From positions 1-64,000 of the forward strand of contig JAAYDZ010000016.1 of NCBI GenBank assembly GCA_012728975.1: a stretch of 64,000 nt of DNA. Direction: 5' to 3'. The notes under the pieces are model-generated. The model saw only the letters and a list, made by a program, of their open reading frames with translations. It ran no database searches and had not been told where the DNA came from. This DNA is from Bacteroidales bacterium. GTDB taxonomy: Bacteria > Bacteroidota > Bacteroidia > Bacteroidales > UBA932. The position numbers and the translations under genes are program-made. Of this stretch, positions 20,920 to 30,865 are shown in pieces (within the stretch, counting starts at the first letter, position 1; each line of letters begins with the position of its first letter).

Positions 20920-22122
20920 TTGATGATAAAAAAGGAACAAATCATAAAGGGTCATAAAGAAGAAACAGCAGTCTTTGTAGCCCTAATTCCTCAGGGGGTA
21001 GATGAAAGAGAAGTAAATGAATACTTGGATGAATTGAAGTTTCTTGCAGAAACAGCCGGAATTAAAGGCGGAAAGCGTTTCACACAAAAATTAGAAAAAC
21101 CTAACTCCAGGACCTATGTAGGAAGGGGTAAACTTGAAGAAATTGCAGCCCATATTGAAGAGAATGAGGTCGATTATCTCATTTTTGACGATGAACTTTC
21201 TCCTTCTCAACTTAGAAATATAGAACAAACTGTCGGCATAAGGGTTATTGATCGTACAGGACTCATATTGGATATTTTTGCTCAACGCGCTAAGACTGCT
21301 TATGCTAAAACACAGGTAGAGCTTGCCCAATACCAATACCTCTTGCCTAGGTTAACCGGTATGTGGACTCACCTAGAAAGACAGCGTGGAGGTATTAGTA
21401 TGAGAGGTCCGGGTGAGACTCAGCTCGAGACTGACCGGCGTATTGTTTTAGATAAGATTTCCAAACTCAAGGAACAGCTAAAAAAAATTGACCGTCAGAT
21501 GGCCTCTCAACGGGGTAATCGAGGATCATTGGTTCGTATCTCACTTGTTGGCTATACAAATGTTGGCAAAAGTACCATTATGAATCTTTTGGCTAAAAGT
21601 GATGTTTTTGCAGAGAATAAACTTTTTGCAACACTAGACACCACTGTTCGTAAAGTGGTTATAGAAAATGTCCCCTTTTTACTAAGCGATACAGTCGGAT
21701 TTATAAGAAAACTTCCTACGCAACTTGTCGAATCATTTAAGAGCACGCTTGATGAGGTTCGTGAAGCCGATATTTTGATGCACGTTGTAGATATTTCACA
21801 TCTAAATTTTGAAGAGCATATAAGGGTTGTTAACCAAACCCTTCTCGAGATCGGGGCCCAGGAAAAACCGTTATTTATGGTTTTTAACAAGATAGATGCT
21901 TATCATCACGAAGAATATGATGTGTTTTCAATGCAGGAAAAAAAGTTGATCAACTACACTATTGATGAACTTAAGGAGTCATGGATGTCAAAGGAACACA
22001 CACCTTGCATTTTTATCTCAGCTAAAGAAAGAACGAACATAGATAAACTTCGTTCAGACCTTTATAAAATGGTTGCAGAGATACACGCCGGACGATATCC
22101 CTTTGATAATTTTCTTTGGTAG
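20920..22122 (+). CDS. hflX: GTPase HflX
   Basis: HflX N-domain (SRTYVGRGKLEEI), GGISMRGPGETQLETDRR, GTPase G1 GYTNVGKST, DTVGFIRKLPTQLVESFKSTL. Confidence 0.95.
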   Translation: MMIKKEQIIKGHKEETAVFVALIPQGVDEREVNEYLDELKFLAETAGIKGGKRFTQKLEKPNSRTYVGRGKLEEIAAHIEENEVDYLIFDDELSPSQLRNIEQTVGIRVIDRTGLILDIFAQRAKTAYAKTQVELAQYQYLLPRLTGMWTHLERQRGGISMRGPGETQLETDRRIVLDKISKLKEQLKKIDRQMASQRGNRGSLVRISLVGYTNVGKSTIMNLLAKSDVFAENKLFATLDTTVRKVVIENVPFLLSDTVGFIRKLPTQLVESFKSTLDEVREADILMHVVDISHLNFEEHIRVVNQTLLEIGAQEKPLFMVFNKIDAYHHEEYDVFSMQEKKLINYTIDELKESWMSKEHTPCIFISAKERTNIDKLRSDLYKMVAEIHAGRYPFDNFLW

Positions 22123-22207
22123 GATATTTGTCTTTTAGCTACATTGGCTATTTTTTCTAGGTCGTTCGATTTTGCCGCTTTATTGATAAATACCACATAT
22201 TATGTAA

Positions 22208-22242
22208 TAAAAAATCCCTTTCATGGTGAAAGGGATTTTTTC
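22208..22242. terminator. Bidirectional Rho-independent terminator between hflX and tonB
   Basis: AAAAATCCCTTTCA-TGG-TGAAAGGGATTTTTT with T tracts on both strands. Confidence 0.85.
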
Positions 22243-22260
22243 TGATCTTTATCTGACTAA

Positions 22261-22953
22261 TTAGCGGAGCTGGAACAACACAGGGAAGGTGTAGGTAACC
22301 TTTACAGGCCTTTCTCTCTGTTTGCCAGGAGTCCACTTAGGTGAGCTGGAAACTATCCTGACAGCCTCTCTGTCGAGAGATGCGTCAACACCTCTGAGTA
22401 CCTTAACGTCTCTTACAGATCCATCAGTGTAAACTGTAAACTGAAGTGTAACACGACCTTGTACACCATTCTCCTTTGCGATTTCAGGATAAACAAGTTT
22501 GCTGTTTACCCATTTTGAGAAATCATTGGCATCACCGCCTTGGAATTTGGGCTTTTCCTCTACAAGCGCAAAAGGAATGGCTTCCTCTTCAACCTCTTCT
22601 TCCTCAACAACAGCAACATAGTCCATAATTTCAACACCGATGCTTGCGTCATCCTCCATATCTATAAACAGATTGTCAGTTACAACTATGTCGTCATCAA
22701 CGATGTCGATAATATCAGACAACACAGGAATCTTGGGTGCTTCAGGTGGGGGAAGTTGTTCTTGCTGTGTTACAGGAATGAACTCCTCTTCTACAATTTG
22801 TGCGTCAACTGAAAGGTTAACTGTCTCAGATTTTTCTGCGGTTGTCCACTCAAATGCAAGCAATACAACTGCGAGGGCGATTATCAGTCCAATCTCTCTA
22901 AACAATAATTTTTTGTTTTCAAGATCTGCTTTGGGTGTTTTTTTAACTTCCAT
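22261..22953 (-). CDS. TonB-family energy transducer
   Basis: Single N-terminal TM, acidic linker, C-terminal TonB domain (PEIAKENGVQGRVTLQFTVYTDGSVRDVKVLRGVDASLDREAVRIVSSSPKWTPGKQ). Confidence 0.92.
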   Translation of the reverse strand: MEVKKTPKADLENKKLLFREIGLIIALAVVLLAFEWTTAEKSETVNLSVDAQIVEEEFIPVTQQEQLPPPEAPKIPVLSDIIDIVDDDIVVTDNLFIDMEDDASIGVEIMDYVAVVEEEEVEEEAIPFALVEEKPKFQGGDANDFSKWVNSKLVYPEIAKENGVQGRVTLQFTVYTDGSVRDVKVLRGVDASLDREAVRIVSSSPKWTPGKQRERPVKVTYTFPVLFQLR

Positions 22954-23299
22954 ATCAGTAATTTATTTTGATTGTCCAATTTGTAAGGTCTATGACCTTC
23001 GAACCGTAAAAATAATAAGAAAAAATCATTTATAACAAATTTTTGTTGATAATTTTATATTTATCTTTTTATGGTCTTTATAATCAGGACGTTACACAAT
23101 CAACCTCTTTTATAAAATTGTTAGTAATTCATATGTGGTATCATTTTAGTGCTCATCTCAAGAGCTTTACAATCCTAATTTTCGAACTTGTTTCAAATTA
23201 TAACATTTTTATTAAAATTTTACCATATAACACTCTATTTCACTATTTTTGCTGCAAAAAATAAGCCATATTTCTCTCAAAACTCAATTCAGTAAAGCA

Positions 23300-23752
23300 A
23301 TGATAAATTATTTTAATGAGGATATAATTTTCAATTTAAATGATAAGATAATTATCTCTAAATGGCTGAGGAACATAGTTTCTAAAAGGGAACTTACAAT
23401 TGGGCAGCTTAATTATATATTTTGCAGTGATTCTTATTTACTCGAAATAAATAATAGATTTCTTGGACACGATTATTATACTGATGTAATTGCTTTTGAT
23501 TATTCTTCCGACTTTGAGATCCAGTATGGAACAAACTCTGTTAGTGGCGACATATTCATTAGTATAGATACAGTTCGACGTAATGCAGAGATTTACAAAG
23601 AAACTTTTGATAAAGAACTTCATCGGGTTATGGTACATGGTCTTCTTCATTTATTAGGTTTTGATGATCTGACACCGGAACTTCAAAAAGAAATGAGAGC
23701 TGAGGAAGATAAAACACTTAGTTGCTTATCTCCTTTATTATCAGAAAGATAA
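23300..23752 (+). CDS. ybeY: Endoribonuclease YbeY
   Basis: HRVMVHGLLHLLGFDD metal-binding motif; YYTDVIAFDY; start at internal ATG 23300. Confidence 0.92.
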   Translation: MINYFNEDIIFNLNDKIIISKWLRNIVSKRELTIGQLNYIFCSDSYLLEINNRFLGHDYYTDVIAFDYSSDFEIQYGTNSVSGDIFISIDTVRRNAEIYKETFDKELHRVMVHGLLHLLGFDDLTPELQKEMRAEEDKTLSCLSPLLSER

Positions 23753-25741
23753 ATGAAAACACCGCTATATGACATAATAGTAATAGGTGCGGGTCACGCA
23801 GGTTGCGAAGCTGCTGTGGCAGCAGCACGAATGGGTTCTAAAGTTTTGCTCATAACAATGGATATGAACAAAATAGCCCAAATGTCTTGCAATCCCGCAA
23901 TAGGAGGAATTGCTAAAGGTCAGATTGTATGTGAGATCGACGCTCTAGGTGGGTACTCTGCAATTGTTACTGATGCTTCAACAATACAATTCAGAATGCT
24001 TAACCTTTCTAAAGGTCCGGCAATGTGGAGTCCACGTGCTCAATGTGATAAACTCCATTTTTCCATGAACTGGCGTTACATTCTTGAAAACACCTCTAAT
24101 CTAGACCTTTGGCATGATATGGTGACCTCTTTAACCTTCCGAGAATCCAATATTTATGGTGTTCTCGTCTCTATGGGTGCAGAATTTCATTGTAAAAGCG
24201 TTATTTTAACTGCGGGCACATTCCTTAACGGCAGACTTTATATCGGTAATGAGATGGTTGATGGTGGAAGGATGGGTGAGTCGCCATCCCTTGGGCTTAC
24301 CGAACAACTCTCCGAAATGGGGTGTACTACGGCAAGAATGAAGACAGGTACTCCACCAAGAATTGATGCAAGGTCTTTGGATCTCTCTAAACTAATTATG
24401 CAAGAATTAGATCCCAACCCTTCCAAGTTTTCATATCTACCTTTTAAAACAGGTATCCAGAGGGGTAAACCCCAAAAGCCCTGTTACATTGTCCATACAA
24501 ATAAGTGTGTTCACAACATTCTCAGGACTGGTTTCGATGAATCTCCACTTTTTCAGGGAAAGATTACCGGCATCGGACCTCGTTATTGTCCATCCATTGA
24601 AGACAAACTGCGTACTTTTGCCGGTAAGGACTCACACCAACTGTTTCTTGAACCTGAAGGATGGAATACCCATGAATATTATCTGCAAGGATTTGCTTCA
24701 TCCCTTCCCTTAAGGGTGCAGATGGATGCTTTACAAGAAATAGAGGGACTTCGTGGAGTCAAGATATTCACACCTGCATATGCTGTAGAGTATGATTTTT
24801 TCGATCCTACCGAACTATGGCCGACACTTGAGTCTAGAATCATACCTAATTTTTATTTTGCTGGGCAAGTAAATGGTACGACCGGTTACGAGGAGGCAGC
24901 AGCTCAAGGACTAATGGCGGGTATTAATGCTCATCTAAAACTTAATGACAAGGAGCCTTTTATTCTTAAAAGAGATGAGGCATACATAGGTGTTTTGATT
25001 GACGACCTTATAACCAAAGGCGTTGATGAACCTTATAGGATGTTCACTTCTCGTGCTGAATATCGTATTCTTTTAAGACAAGATAACGCTGATATTCGTC
25101 TTACAGAGATGGGATATAAACTCGGCCTTGTAGATCAATTCAGGTATGAATATACCAAGCTAAAGTATGATACCATCTCTACATACGTAGATTTTTCTAA
25201 TGCTACTTCGCTTAGCCCAGAAGACATCAATGATTACCTTAGAGCCATAAACAGCGCAGAAATCGCTACAAAGAAGAAAATTTCAAACCTTTTAACTCGT
25301 CCTTCAACTTCAATCAAGTCTCTCCTTAAAAATGTTCCACGTGGAACATTTATCGATTCAAATCTTTCTGAAAAATTAGCAGTTTTATCATCAATTAAAA
25401 CAGAGCAAATCCAAAACCTTTTAGAAATGCCCTGGGGCAAAACAGCCGGCAAAGAGGAAATAGATCCTGAATATGTGTATGAAGAGGTGCTCCAGTCAGC
25501 AGAAATTAGCATAAAATACCAAGGCTATATCGAACGCGAAAAGGCTATAGCTGACAAATTAAGACGTTTGGAAAATCTCAGAATTCCTGAAGATTTTGAT
25601 TTCTCAAAAGTAGCTTCTCTTTCTATGGAGTGCCGAATAAAACTCAATAGGTATCGCCCACGAACAATTGCCCAAGCCGCACGAATTTCAGGCGTTTCTC
25701 CAGCGGATATACAGGTTCTTTTGATTTATTTTGGAAGATAA
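23753..25741 (+). CDS. mnmG: tRNA U34 carboxymethylaminomethyl modification enzyme MnmG (GidA)
   Basis: DIIVIGAGHAGCEAAVAAARMG, MSCNPAIGGIAKGQIVCEIDALGG, RPRTIAQAARISGVSPADI. Confidence 0.97.
   Translation: MKTPLYDIIVIGAGHAGCEAAVAAARMGSKVLLITMDMNKIAQMSCNPAIGGIAKGQIVCEIDALGGYSAIVTDASTIQFRMLNLSKGPAMWSPRAQCDKLHFSMNWRYILENTSNLDLWHDMVTSLTFRESNIYGVLVSMGAEFHCKSVILTAGTFLNGRLYIGNEMVDGGRMGESPSLGLTEQLSEMGCTTARMKTGTPPRIDARSLDLSKLIMQELDPNPSKFSYLPFKTGIQRGKPQKPCYIVHTNKCVHNILRTGFDESPLFQGKITGIGPRYCPSIEDKLRTFAGKDSHQLFLEPEGWNTHEYYLQGFASSLPLRVQMDALQEIEGLRGVKIFTPAYAVEYDFFDPTELWPTLESRIIPNFYFAGQVNGTTGYEEAAAQGLMAGINAHLKLNDKEPFILKRDEAYIGVLIDDLITKGVDEPYRMFTSRAEYRILLRQDNADIRLTEMGYKLGLVDQFRYEYTKLKYDTISTYVDFSNATSLSPEDINDYLRAINSAEIATKKKISNLLTRPSTSIKSLLKNVPRGTFIDSNLSEKLAVLSSIKTEQIQNLLEMPWGKTAGKEEIDPEYVYEEVLQSAEISIKYQGYIEREKAIADKLRRLENLRIPEDFDFSKVASLSMECRIKLNRYRPRTIAQAARISGVSPADIQVLLIYFGR
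25333..25348. promoter_or_regulatory. parS: parS centromere-like site (ParB-binding palindrome) inside mnmG
   Basis: TGTTCCACGTGGAACA, a perfect 16-bp palindrome matching the parS consensus TGTTNCACGTGNAACA; encodes VPRGT within NVPRGTF. Confidence 0.85.
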
Positions 25742-25820
25742 ACCTCTAATTTGATATTAACTTTTGGGCACGCTTGTCAGGTCTGTACCATGGAGTGGTC
25801 ACACTAGTCAAATAAAATAC

Positions 25821-25848
25821 CTCAAATGTTCCACGAGGAACATTTGAG
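25821..25848. promoter_or_regulatory. Near-parS hairpin (TGTTCCACGAGGAACA) between convergent genes
   Basis: CTCAAATGTTCC-ACGA-GGAACATTTGAG: 12-bp perfect arms; the core differs from parS at one central base. Could be parS, a terminator, or both. Confidence 0.6.
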
Positions 25849-25869
25849 ATATTTGTTTACTATCTTATT

Positions 25870-26544
25870 TTAAAGAGGAAACGAAAATGTAGAATGTGTG
25901 GATTCTGTTGAGAAGCTATCATTGAGTGATGCTAGCAACAAGTAGGGATAGCGGGTGTCGTACTGAAATGGGGAACGAGGATTAAAAGTAGCTTCCTCAA
26001 TAATGTAGTTAAGTAAATAATGATTCCACTGAAAATAGTCCGACATCAATCTCTCATCTCTTGTCAAAAATAAATTGGCCCCATCAAAATGTGAAATAAA
26101 TGCTCTGTTTTCAAATAATGGTAATGAGTCGGCGTTCCGGTAAATAGGAGTATTAAATCCGATTTTTTCGTAAAATGAGACAATACTAACATTCGAAGGA
26201 TGCACTATCATAAACTTCCAGCCTTGTCTTTTAGCATTATTTCTAATGTATGCTATAAGAGATTTGGCATAACCGCGGCCGCTGTATGCGGGCAATGTTG
26301 CAAGGCCGCAAATGTATACTCCGGCATGAGAATCCCTGTGTCCTCTAGTGCGTGAACTTGAGATATACGATATGCTCATAGTTTGCACCACCGAGACAAC
26401 TTTACCGTCCCTTTCGTAAACGAGAGTGTGTCGTGGTGTGCATTTTTTTAGGAAGAAATCGATATATTCTTCGCTCGTATCAAAGCATTTCCTGTAGATC
26501 TTGCGTATATCCGATATGTCCTGTTTTGTGGCTGAGCGAATCAT
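25870..26544 (-). CDS. GNAT-family N-acetyltransferase
   Basis: VYICGLATLPAYSGRGYAKSLIAYIRNNAKRQGWKFMIVHPSN: acetyl-CoA-binding GNAT motif. Confidence 0.85.
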   Translation of the reverse strand: MIRSATKQDISDIRKIYRKCFDTSEEYIDFFLKKCTPRHTLVYERDGKVVSVVQTMSISYISSSRTRGHRDSHAGVYICGLATLPAYSGRGYAKSLIAYIRNNAKRQGWKFMIVHPSNVSIVSFYEKIGFNTPIYRNADSLPLFENRAFISHFDGANLFLTRDERLMSDYFQWNHYLLNYIIEEATFNPRSPFQYDTRYPYLLLASLNDSFSTESTHSTFSFPL

Positions 26545-26569
26545 AGCTAATTTAAGTTTCTTCTTAAGT

Positions 26570-28360
26570 CTAATTGTCTTCTGATTTTTCGGTTTTGAAT
26601 ATATCGTTGATGAGATTTGCGTATTTTTTATGGATATTACGGCGTTTTAGCTTGAGAGTTTGAGAGAGCATATCATTGTCGGTAGTCCAATCATCAAGTA
26701 CAATCTTTCCGCGCTTAACTGCTTCGTGGACTGCCAGGGTTTTGTTAACCTTTTCCACTTCATCATGGATAAGCTTGATAATCTCCTCAGATGCAATGAG
26801 TTCCTGATCGGTCTCATATTGGATTTTACGCCTTTGAGCAAACTCCTTAAGTTTTGGTAATGAGGGGATTATGATTGCAGAGGCGAATTTCTGATTTTCC
26901 CCGAACACTATACAGTTTTCAATGTAAGGTGACTCTTTTAGGCGTGTTTCTATTACCTGCGGAGCCACATATTTTCCAGAAGATAGTTTAAACATTTCTT
27001 TTTTTCGGTCGGTGATCTTAAGATACTGTCCATCAACAAGATAGCCTATATCTCCGGTGTGTAGCCACCCATCTGAATCTATTATCTCGGCAGTGGCTTC
27101 CGGATCCTTATAGTAGCCCAGCATCACATGAGGCCCTCTGGTTAGAATTTCGCCGTCTTCAGCAAATGAGAGTTCCGTACCTCCCATCGCTTTACCTACT
27201 GTGCCAATTACATTTATGCCGTCAGCAGGGCTGTTTACAGCAATTACCGGGGAGGTTTCAGTCATGCCATAACCTTCATAGATATGAAGCTTAGCTGCAT
27301 TAAAAGTACGCACAATCTTAGCCTGAATCGAGGATCCGCCGGATACGATAATCATCTCCTTGCCTCCCAAAGTGGCTCTCCACTTACTGTATACCAACTT
27401 GTCGTAAAAATTACGCTTAGCCAGATAGAATTTCTTTTTGTTATAATTATCAAAATTGTTAGCAAAATTCCATGCGAGCTTATAGATTGTCCTCTTGATA
27501 CCCTTAAGTCTCTTACCGGCAGCCTCAAGCTTACCGTACATTATCTCCAGTACGCGTGGTACTGAACAAAATCCATCTGCACGGCAATCTGCAAGGTCTG
27601 TGGCTATGGTGCTGAGTGACTCTGCGTAATAGATACTGATGGCCAGCTCCTGGAACTCATAGTTCATTGTGCGCTCATATACGTGGCATAGCGGTAGAAA
27701 ACTAAGCATTTTATGGTTCCAATTCCATATTTGACGTACCGCGTGGCCATGTGAATTGAAGGTGAGATTACGATGGGATAGCATAACTCCTTTAGGCAAG
27801 CCGGTAGTGCCGGAGGTATAGACAATGCTGCAGCAATCATCAGGTGATATTACTTCTTTGTTGCGCTCAACAATGGGCGCAAATTGCTCTTTATGTTCGC
27901 GTCCAAGCGCCTCCAGTTTGGATATGCAGAAAATTTCATCAGAGTCATCCATCATTATCACCTTGAATTCGCGATCGATTTCAGCGATGACCGGAGTAAT
28001 TTTCTTGTAGAGTGTTTTATTGCCCACGACAATAATTTCTGCGTCAGAATGGTCGAAAATGTGTTTAAAATCTCTTTTGCTTAGCGTGCTGTAAACAGGT
28101 ACATGAATCATATGTGCGAGGTTGGCACCCATATCCACAAAATTCCACTCAGGACGATTGCTGCATAGGGTTATTATCTTGGTACCGGCTTTATAACCAA
28201 GTGCCAAAAGGCCGTATGCAACATTGTGCGAGTGTTCTATATAATCATCAATACTGTATTTAATCCACTGGCCTTGTACTTTGCGTGCCAGGATATCATC
28301 TTTTGGGGGGAAAGAGGCTTTCAGATTTGAAAGCAAGTCAAATGTGCGGGTTATTGTCAT
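26570..28360 (-). CDS. AMP-dependent (long-chain) acyl-CoA synthetase
   Basis: SIVYTSGTTGLPKGVMLSHRN, YEGYGMTETSPVIA, GWLHTGDIGYL motifs. Confidence 0.93.
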   Translation of the reverse strand: MTITRTFDLLSNLKASFPPKDDILARKVQGQWIKYSIDDYIEHSHNVAYGLLALGYKAGTKIITLCSNRPEWNFVDMGANLAHMIHVPVYSTLSKRDFKHIFDHSDAEIIVVGNKTLYKKITPVIAEIDREFKVIMMDDSDEIFCISKLEALGREHKEQFAPIVERNKEVISPDDCCSIVYTSGTTGLPKGVMLSHRNLTFNSHGHAVRQIWNWNHKMLSFLPLCHVYERTMNYEFQELAISIYYAESLSTIATDLADCRADGFCSVPRVLEIMYGKLEAAGKRLKGIKRTIYKLAWNFANNFDNYNKKKFYLAKRNFYDKLVYSKWRATLGGKEMIIVSGGSSIQAKIVRTFNAAKLHIYEGYGMTETSPVIAVNSPADGINVIGTVGKAMGGTELSFAEDGEILTRGPHVMLGYYKDPEATAEIIDSDGWLHTGDIGYLVDGQYLKITDRKKEMFKLSSGKYVAPQVIETRLKESPYIENCIVFGENQKFASAIIIPSLPKLKEFAQRRKIQYETDQELIASEEIIKLIHDEVEKVNKTLAVHEAVKRGKIVLDDWTTDNDMLSQTLKLKRRNIHKKYANLINDIFKTEKSEDN

Positions 28361-28409
28361 TTTTTTTAAAAAGTTAGAACTCCAAAGTTAATAAAAAACA
28401 GTGATTAAT

Positions 28410-28450
28410 AAAAATAAAAAACAAGGGAGGCCCTCGCCCGGGCCTCCCTC
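28410..28450 (-). terminator. Terminator of gcvH
   Basis: AGGGAGGCC...GGCCTCCCT stem with a T-rich tract on the minus strand. Confidence 0.8.
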
Positions 28451-28474
28451 AACACATCACATTTGATTTACAAA

Positions 28475-28849
28475 TCAGATTATTTCTTCATACTGCTTAG
28501 CAGAAAGAAGAGTATCAATTTCCGAAGCGACGGAATACTTGATCTTAATCATCCATCCCGCACCATAAGGGTCGCTGTTGACAAGCTCAGGAGCATCTTC
28601 AAGTTCAGGATTGAACTCTACGATCTCTCCTGAAAGAGGCATAAGCAAGTCTGCAACTGTTTTTACAGCTTCAACTGCGCCGAATATTTCATCTTTCTCC
28701 ACAAATTCTCCTTCTGTTTGAATATCGACAAAAACAATATCACCAAGCTCGCTCTGTGCGAAATCGGTGATACCTACAATAGCGATGTCACTCTCGATCC
28801 TTACCCATTCGTGATCTTTAGTGTACTTAAGTTCTGCAGGAATGTTCAT
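28475..28849 (-). CDS. gcvH: Glycine cleavage system H protein
   Basis: [35 protein letters not shown]...[25 protein letters not shown] (lipoyl-Lys region). Confidence 0.96.
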   Translation of the reverse strand: MNIPAELKYTKDHEWVRIESDIAIVGITDFAQSELGDIVFVDIQTEGEFVEKDEIFGAVEAVKTVADLLMPLSGEIVEFNPELEDAPELVNSDPYGAGWMIKIKYSVASEIDTLLSAKQYEEII

Positions 28850-28941
28850 TACAAAAAACCGATTAAATAATTAATACTGATTTCAAAAATGATTGTACAA
28901 ATATAGCATTAATATTTGAAACTAGCAAAAATAACTGAAAA

Positions 28942-29538
28942 TTACAGCAGCTTGAGAGCCTTTTTTATCAATTCCTCAAGAGTAACCGAAGGGTTCTCTT
29001 TTAAAAGCTTATCAAGAGCTTTTTCGACATTGGGTTTAGTGAAGCCCAAGAGGACCAAAGCGGTAGCCGCTTCCTGACGAAGAGATGAAGATGTGGCCCC
29101 GCCGTCAAAGGGAAATCCGGCAGCGGAAGCACCTTTGCTAATCTTGTCCTGTAGTTCAAGAATCACCCTTTGTGCTGTTTTTACGCCGATACCTTTGACG
29201 CTCTTGATGCGGTTGACGTCCTGTGTAACAATAGCGTTAAAAACCTCGTCAGGCGTCATGCTGGAGAGCATCATACGTGCTGTTCCGGGACCGATTCCAC
29301 TCACTGAGATCAGATGGCGAAACATAACGCGTTCTTCCTTATCAAAAAAGCCGAAAAGGAGCTCTTCATCTTCGCGGAGATGCTGGTGTAGATATAGTTT
29401 CACGCTCTCCTTGCCACCTTTCTGAAGGCTAGAGTAGGTGGTAAGCGAAATTAGTATGTGGTAGCCGATGCCACCGGCCTCAATTGTCACATCTGCAGGG
29501 TTAAGCTCAACGAGAGATCCCCTGATATAATCGTACAT
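28942..29538 (-). CDS. ruvA: Holliday junction DNA helicase RuvA
   Basis: MYDYIRGSLVEL, HxH motifs SVSGIGPGTARMML and IKSVKGIGVKTAQRVILELQDKI. Confidence 0.95.
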   Translation of the reverse strand: MYDYIRGSLVELNPADVTIEAGGIGYHILISLTTYSSLQKGGKESVKLYLHQHLREDEELLFGFFDKEERVMFRHLISVSGIGPGTARMMLSSMTPDEVFNAIVTQDVNRIKSVKGIGVKTAQRVILELQDKISKGASAAGFPFDGGATSSSLRQEAATALVLLGFTKPNVEKALDKLLKENPSVTLEELIKKALKLL

Positions 29539-29602
29539 TCTGTTTTTGTTTAATTTTCTCGTAAAATTATGCTTTTTAGACCAAAAACCAAAGTTTGTTT
29601 AG

Positions 29603-29610
29603 TACTTTTG
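29603..29610 (+). promoter_or_regulatory. -7 element TACTTTTG immediately before sufS
   Basis: TAnnTTTG match ending 6 bp before the sufS ATG (29617). Confidence 0.4.
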
Positions 29611-29616
29611 CAAGTT

Positions 29617-30852
29617 ATGGAGATTATCGAACAGATACGTGAAGAATTTCCAGCGTTGCACCAGCAGGTCTGGGGTAAGCCGCTGATATATTTGGACAAT
29701 GCTGCTACTACACAGAAGCACTGCAAAGTACTAGAGCTGCAAGAGCGCATGAGTTCTTTTACAAATGCTAATATTCATCGTGCCTTACATAAGCTCAGCG
29801 CGGACGCCACCGATCTGTACGAAGCTGGTCGTGAGGTAGTGCGTCTTTTTTTGGGAGCAGAGAGCAGAGAGGAGATAATCTTCACTTCCGGGGCTACTGC
29901 CGCCCTCAATCTGATAGCAACTTCGCTCGTTCGAAGCTATATGACGGCGGGAGACAAGGTGCTTATATGCGAGGCAGAGCATCACTCCAATATTGTTCCC
30001 TGGCAGCTTGCCTGTGAGGCCTTTGGTAGATCAGTGGAGGTATTGCAGGTAGAGGAGAATGGCGAGATATCGTTAGAGCGTTTGAGTGAGTTGCTGGAGG
30101 CGGATCATCGCATCCGAATCCTTGCTGTCAGTCATATCTCAAATGTGTTGGGAATTATCAATCCGGTAGCTGAAATCGTGCGTATAGCTCACTCCAAAGG
30201 GGTTTTGGTGGTGATAGATGGGGCTCAGGGGGTGGTGCACGACAAAGTTTCGGTTAAAGAGATGAATTGTGATTTCTATGTTTTTTCCGGACATAAAATA
30301 TATGCTCCCACCGGTATAGGAGTGCTCTATGGAAAGCGTTCGCTTCTTGAGAGTATGCCGCCTTATATGGGTGGAGGCGATATGGTGGATAGTGTGAGTT
30401 TCAGCGGCACTACTTACGCGCCTCTGCCACTCAAATTTGAGGCAGGAACTCCCAATTTTGTGGCTGCAGCCTGCTTTAAACCTGCCCTGGAGTTCGCTGC
30501 TGCAGTCAGAGATGATGTGCAGGTGCAGGAGCACGAAAAGAGAATTGTGGCCACTATGGTAGAGGAACTGCAGCGGATCAAGGGGCTAAAGATATGTGGT
30601 TTACCAAAGGATCTTTCTCTAAAAATACCAATTTTCTCCCTGAGTATTGAGGGGGTTCATCCGTCGGATATCGCACAGATGCTTGATAAGATGGGTATTG
30701 CGGTAAGATCCGGATTAATGTGTGCAGAGCCGATTGTGAGCCGCTTTTCGGAACGAGGATTGCTAAGGGTTTCTTTCGCCCCGTATAATACTATTTTTGA
30801 ATGTGAAACGTTTATAAGTAAGTTAAAACTTGTAATAAATATGTTATTATAA
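29617..30852 (+). CDS. sufS: Cysteine desulfurase SufS
   Basis: PLIYLDNAATTQKH, VFSGHKIYAPTGIGVLYGK (PLP-Lys), RSGLMCAEP (catalytic Cys). Confidence 0.94.
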   Translation: MEIIEQIREEFPALHQQVWGKPLIYLDNAATTQKHCKVLELQERMSSFTNANIHRALHKLSADATDLYEAGREVVRLFLGAESREEIIFTSGATAALNLIATSLVRSYMTAGDKVLICEAEHHSNIVPWQLACEAFGRSVEVLQVEENGEISLERLSELLEADHRIRILAVSHISNVLGIINPVAEIVRIAHSKGVLVVIDGAQGVVHDKVSVKEMNCDFYVFSGHKIYAPTGIGVLYGKRSLLESMPPYMGGGDMVDSVSFSGTTYAPLPLKFEAGTPNFVAAACFKPALEFAAAVRDDVQVQEHEKRIVATMVEELQRIKGLKICGLPKDLSLKIPIFSLSIEGVHPSDIAQMLDKMGIAVRSGLMCAEPIVSRFSERGLLRVSFAPYNTIFECETFISKLKLVINMLL

Positions 30853-30865
30853 CAGAGATGTTAAA

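Noticed and set aside
23044-23052. TGTTGATAA 9-mer in the tonB-ybeY gap as part of an origin
   Set aside because: Isolated copy without the paired-module arrangement seen at 15.66-15.83 kb; likely AT-rich background.
28475-28849. gcvH lacking gcvT/gcvP neighbours as an unusual pathway
   Set aside because: Stand-alone gcvH is common in bacteria; nothing in the sequence makes it exceptional.
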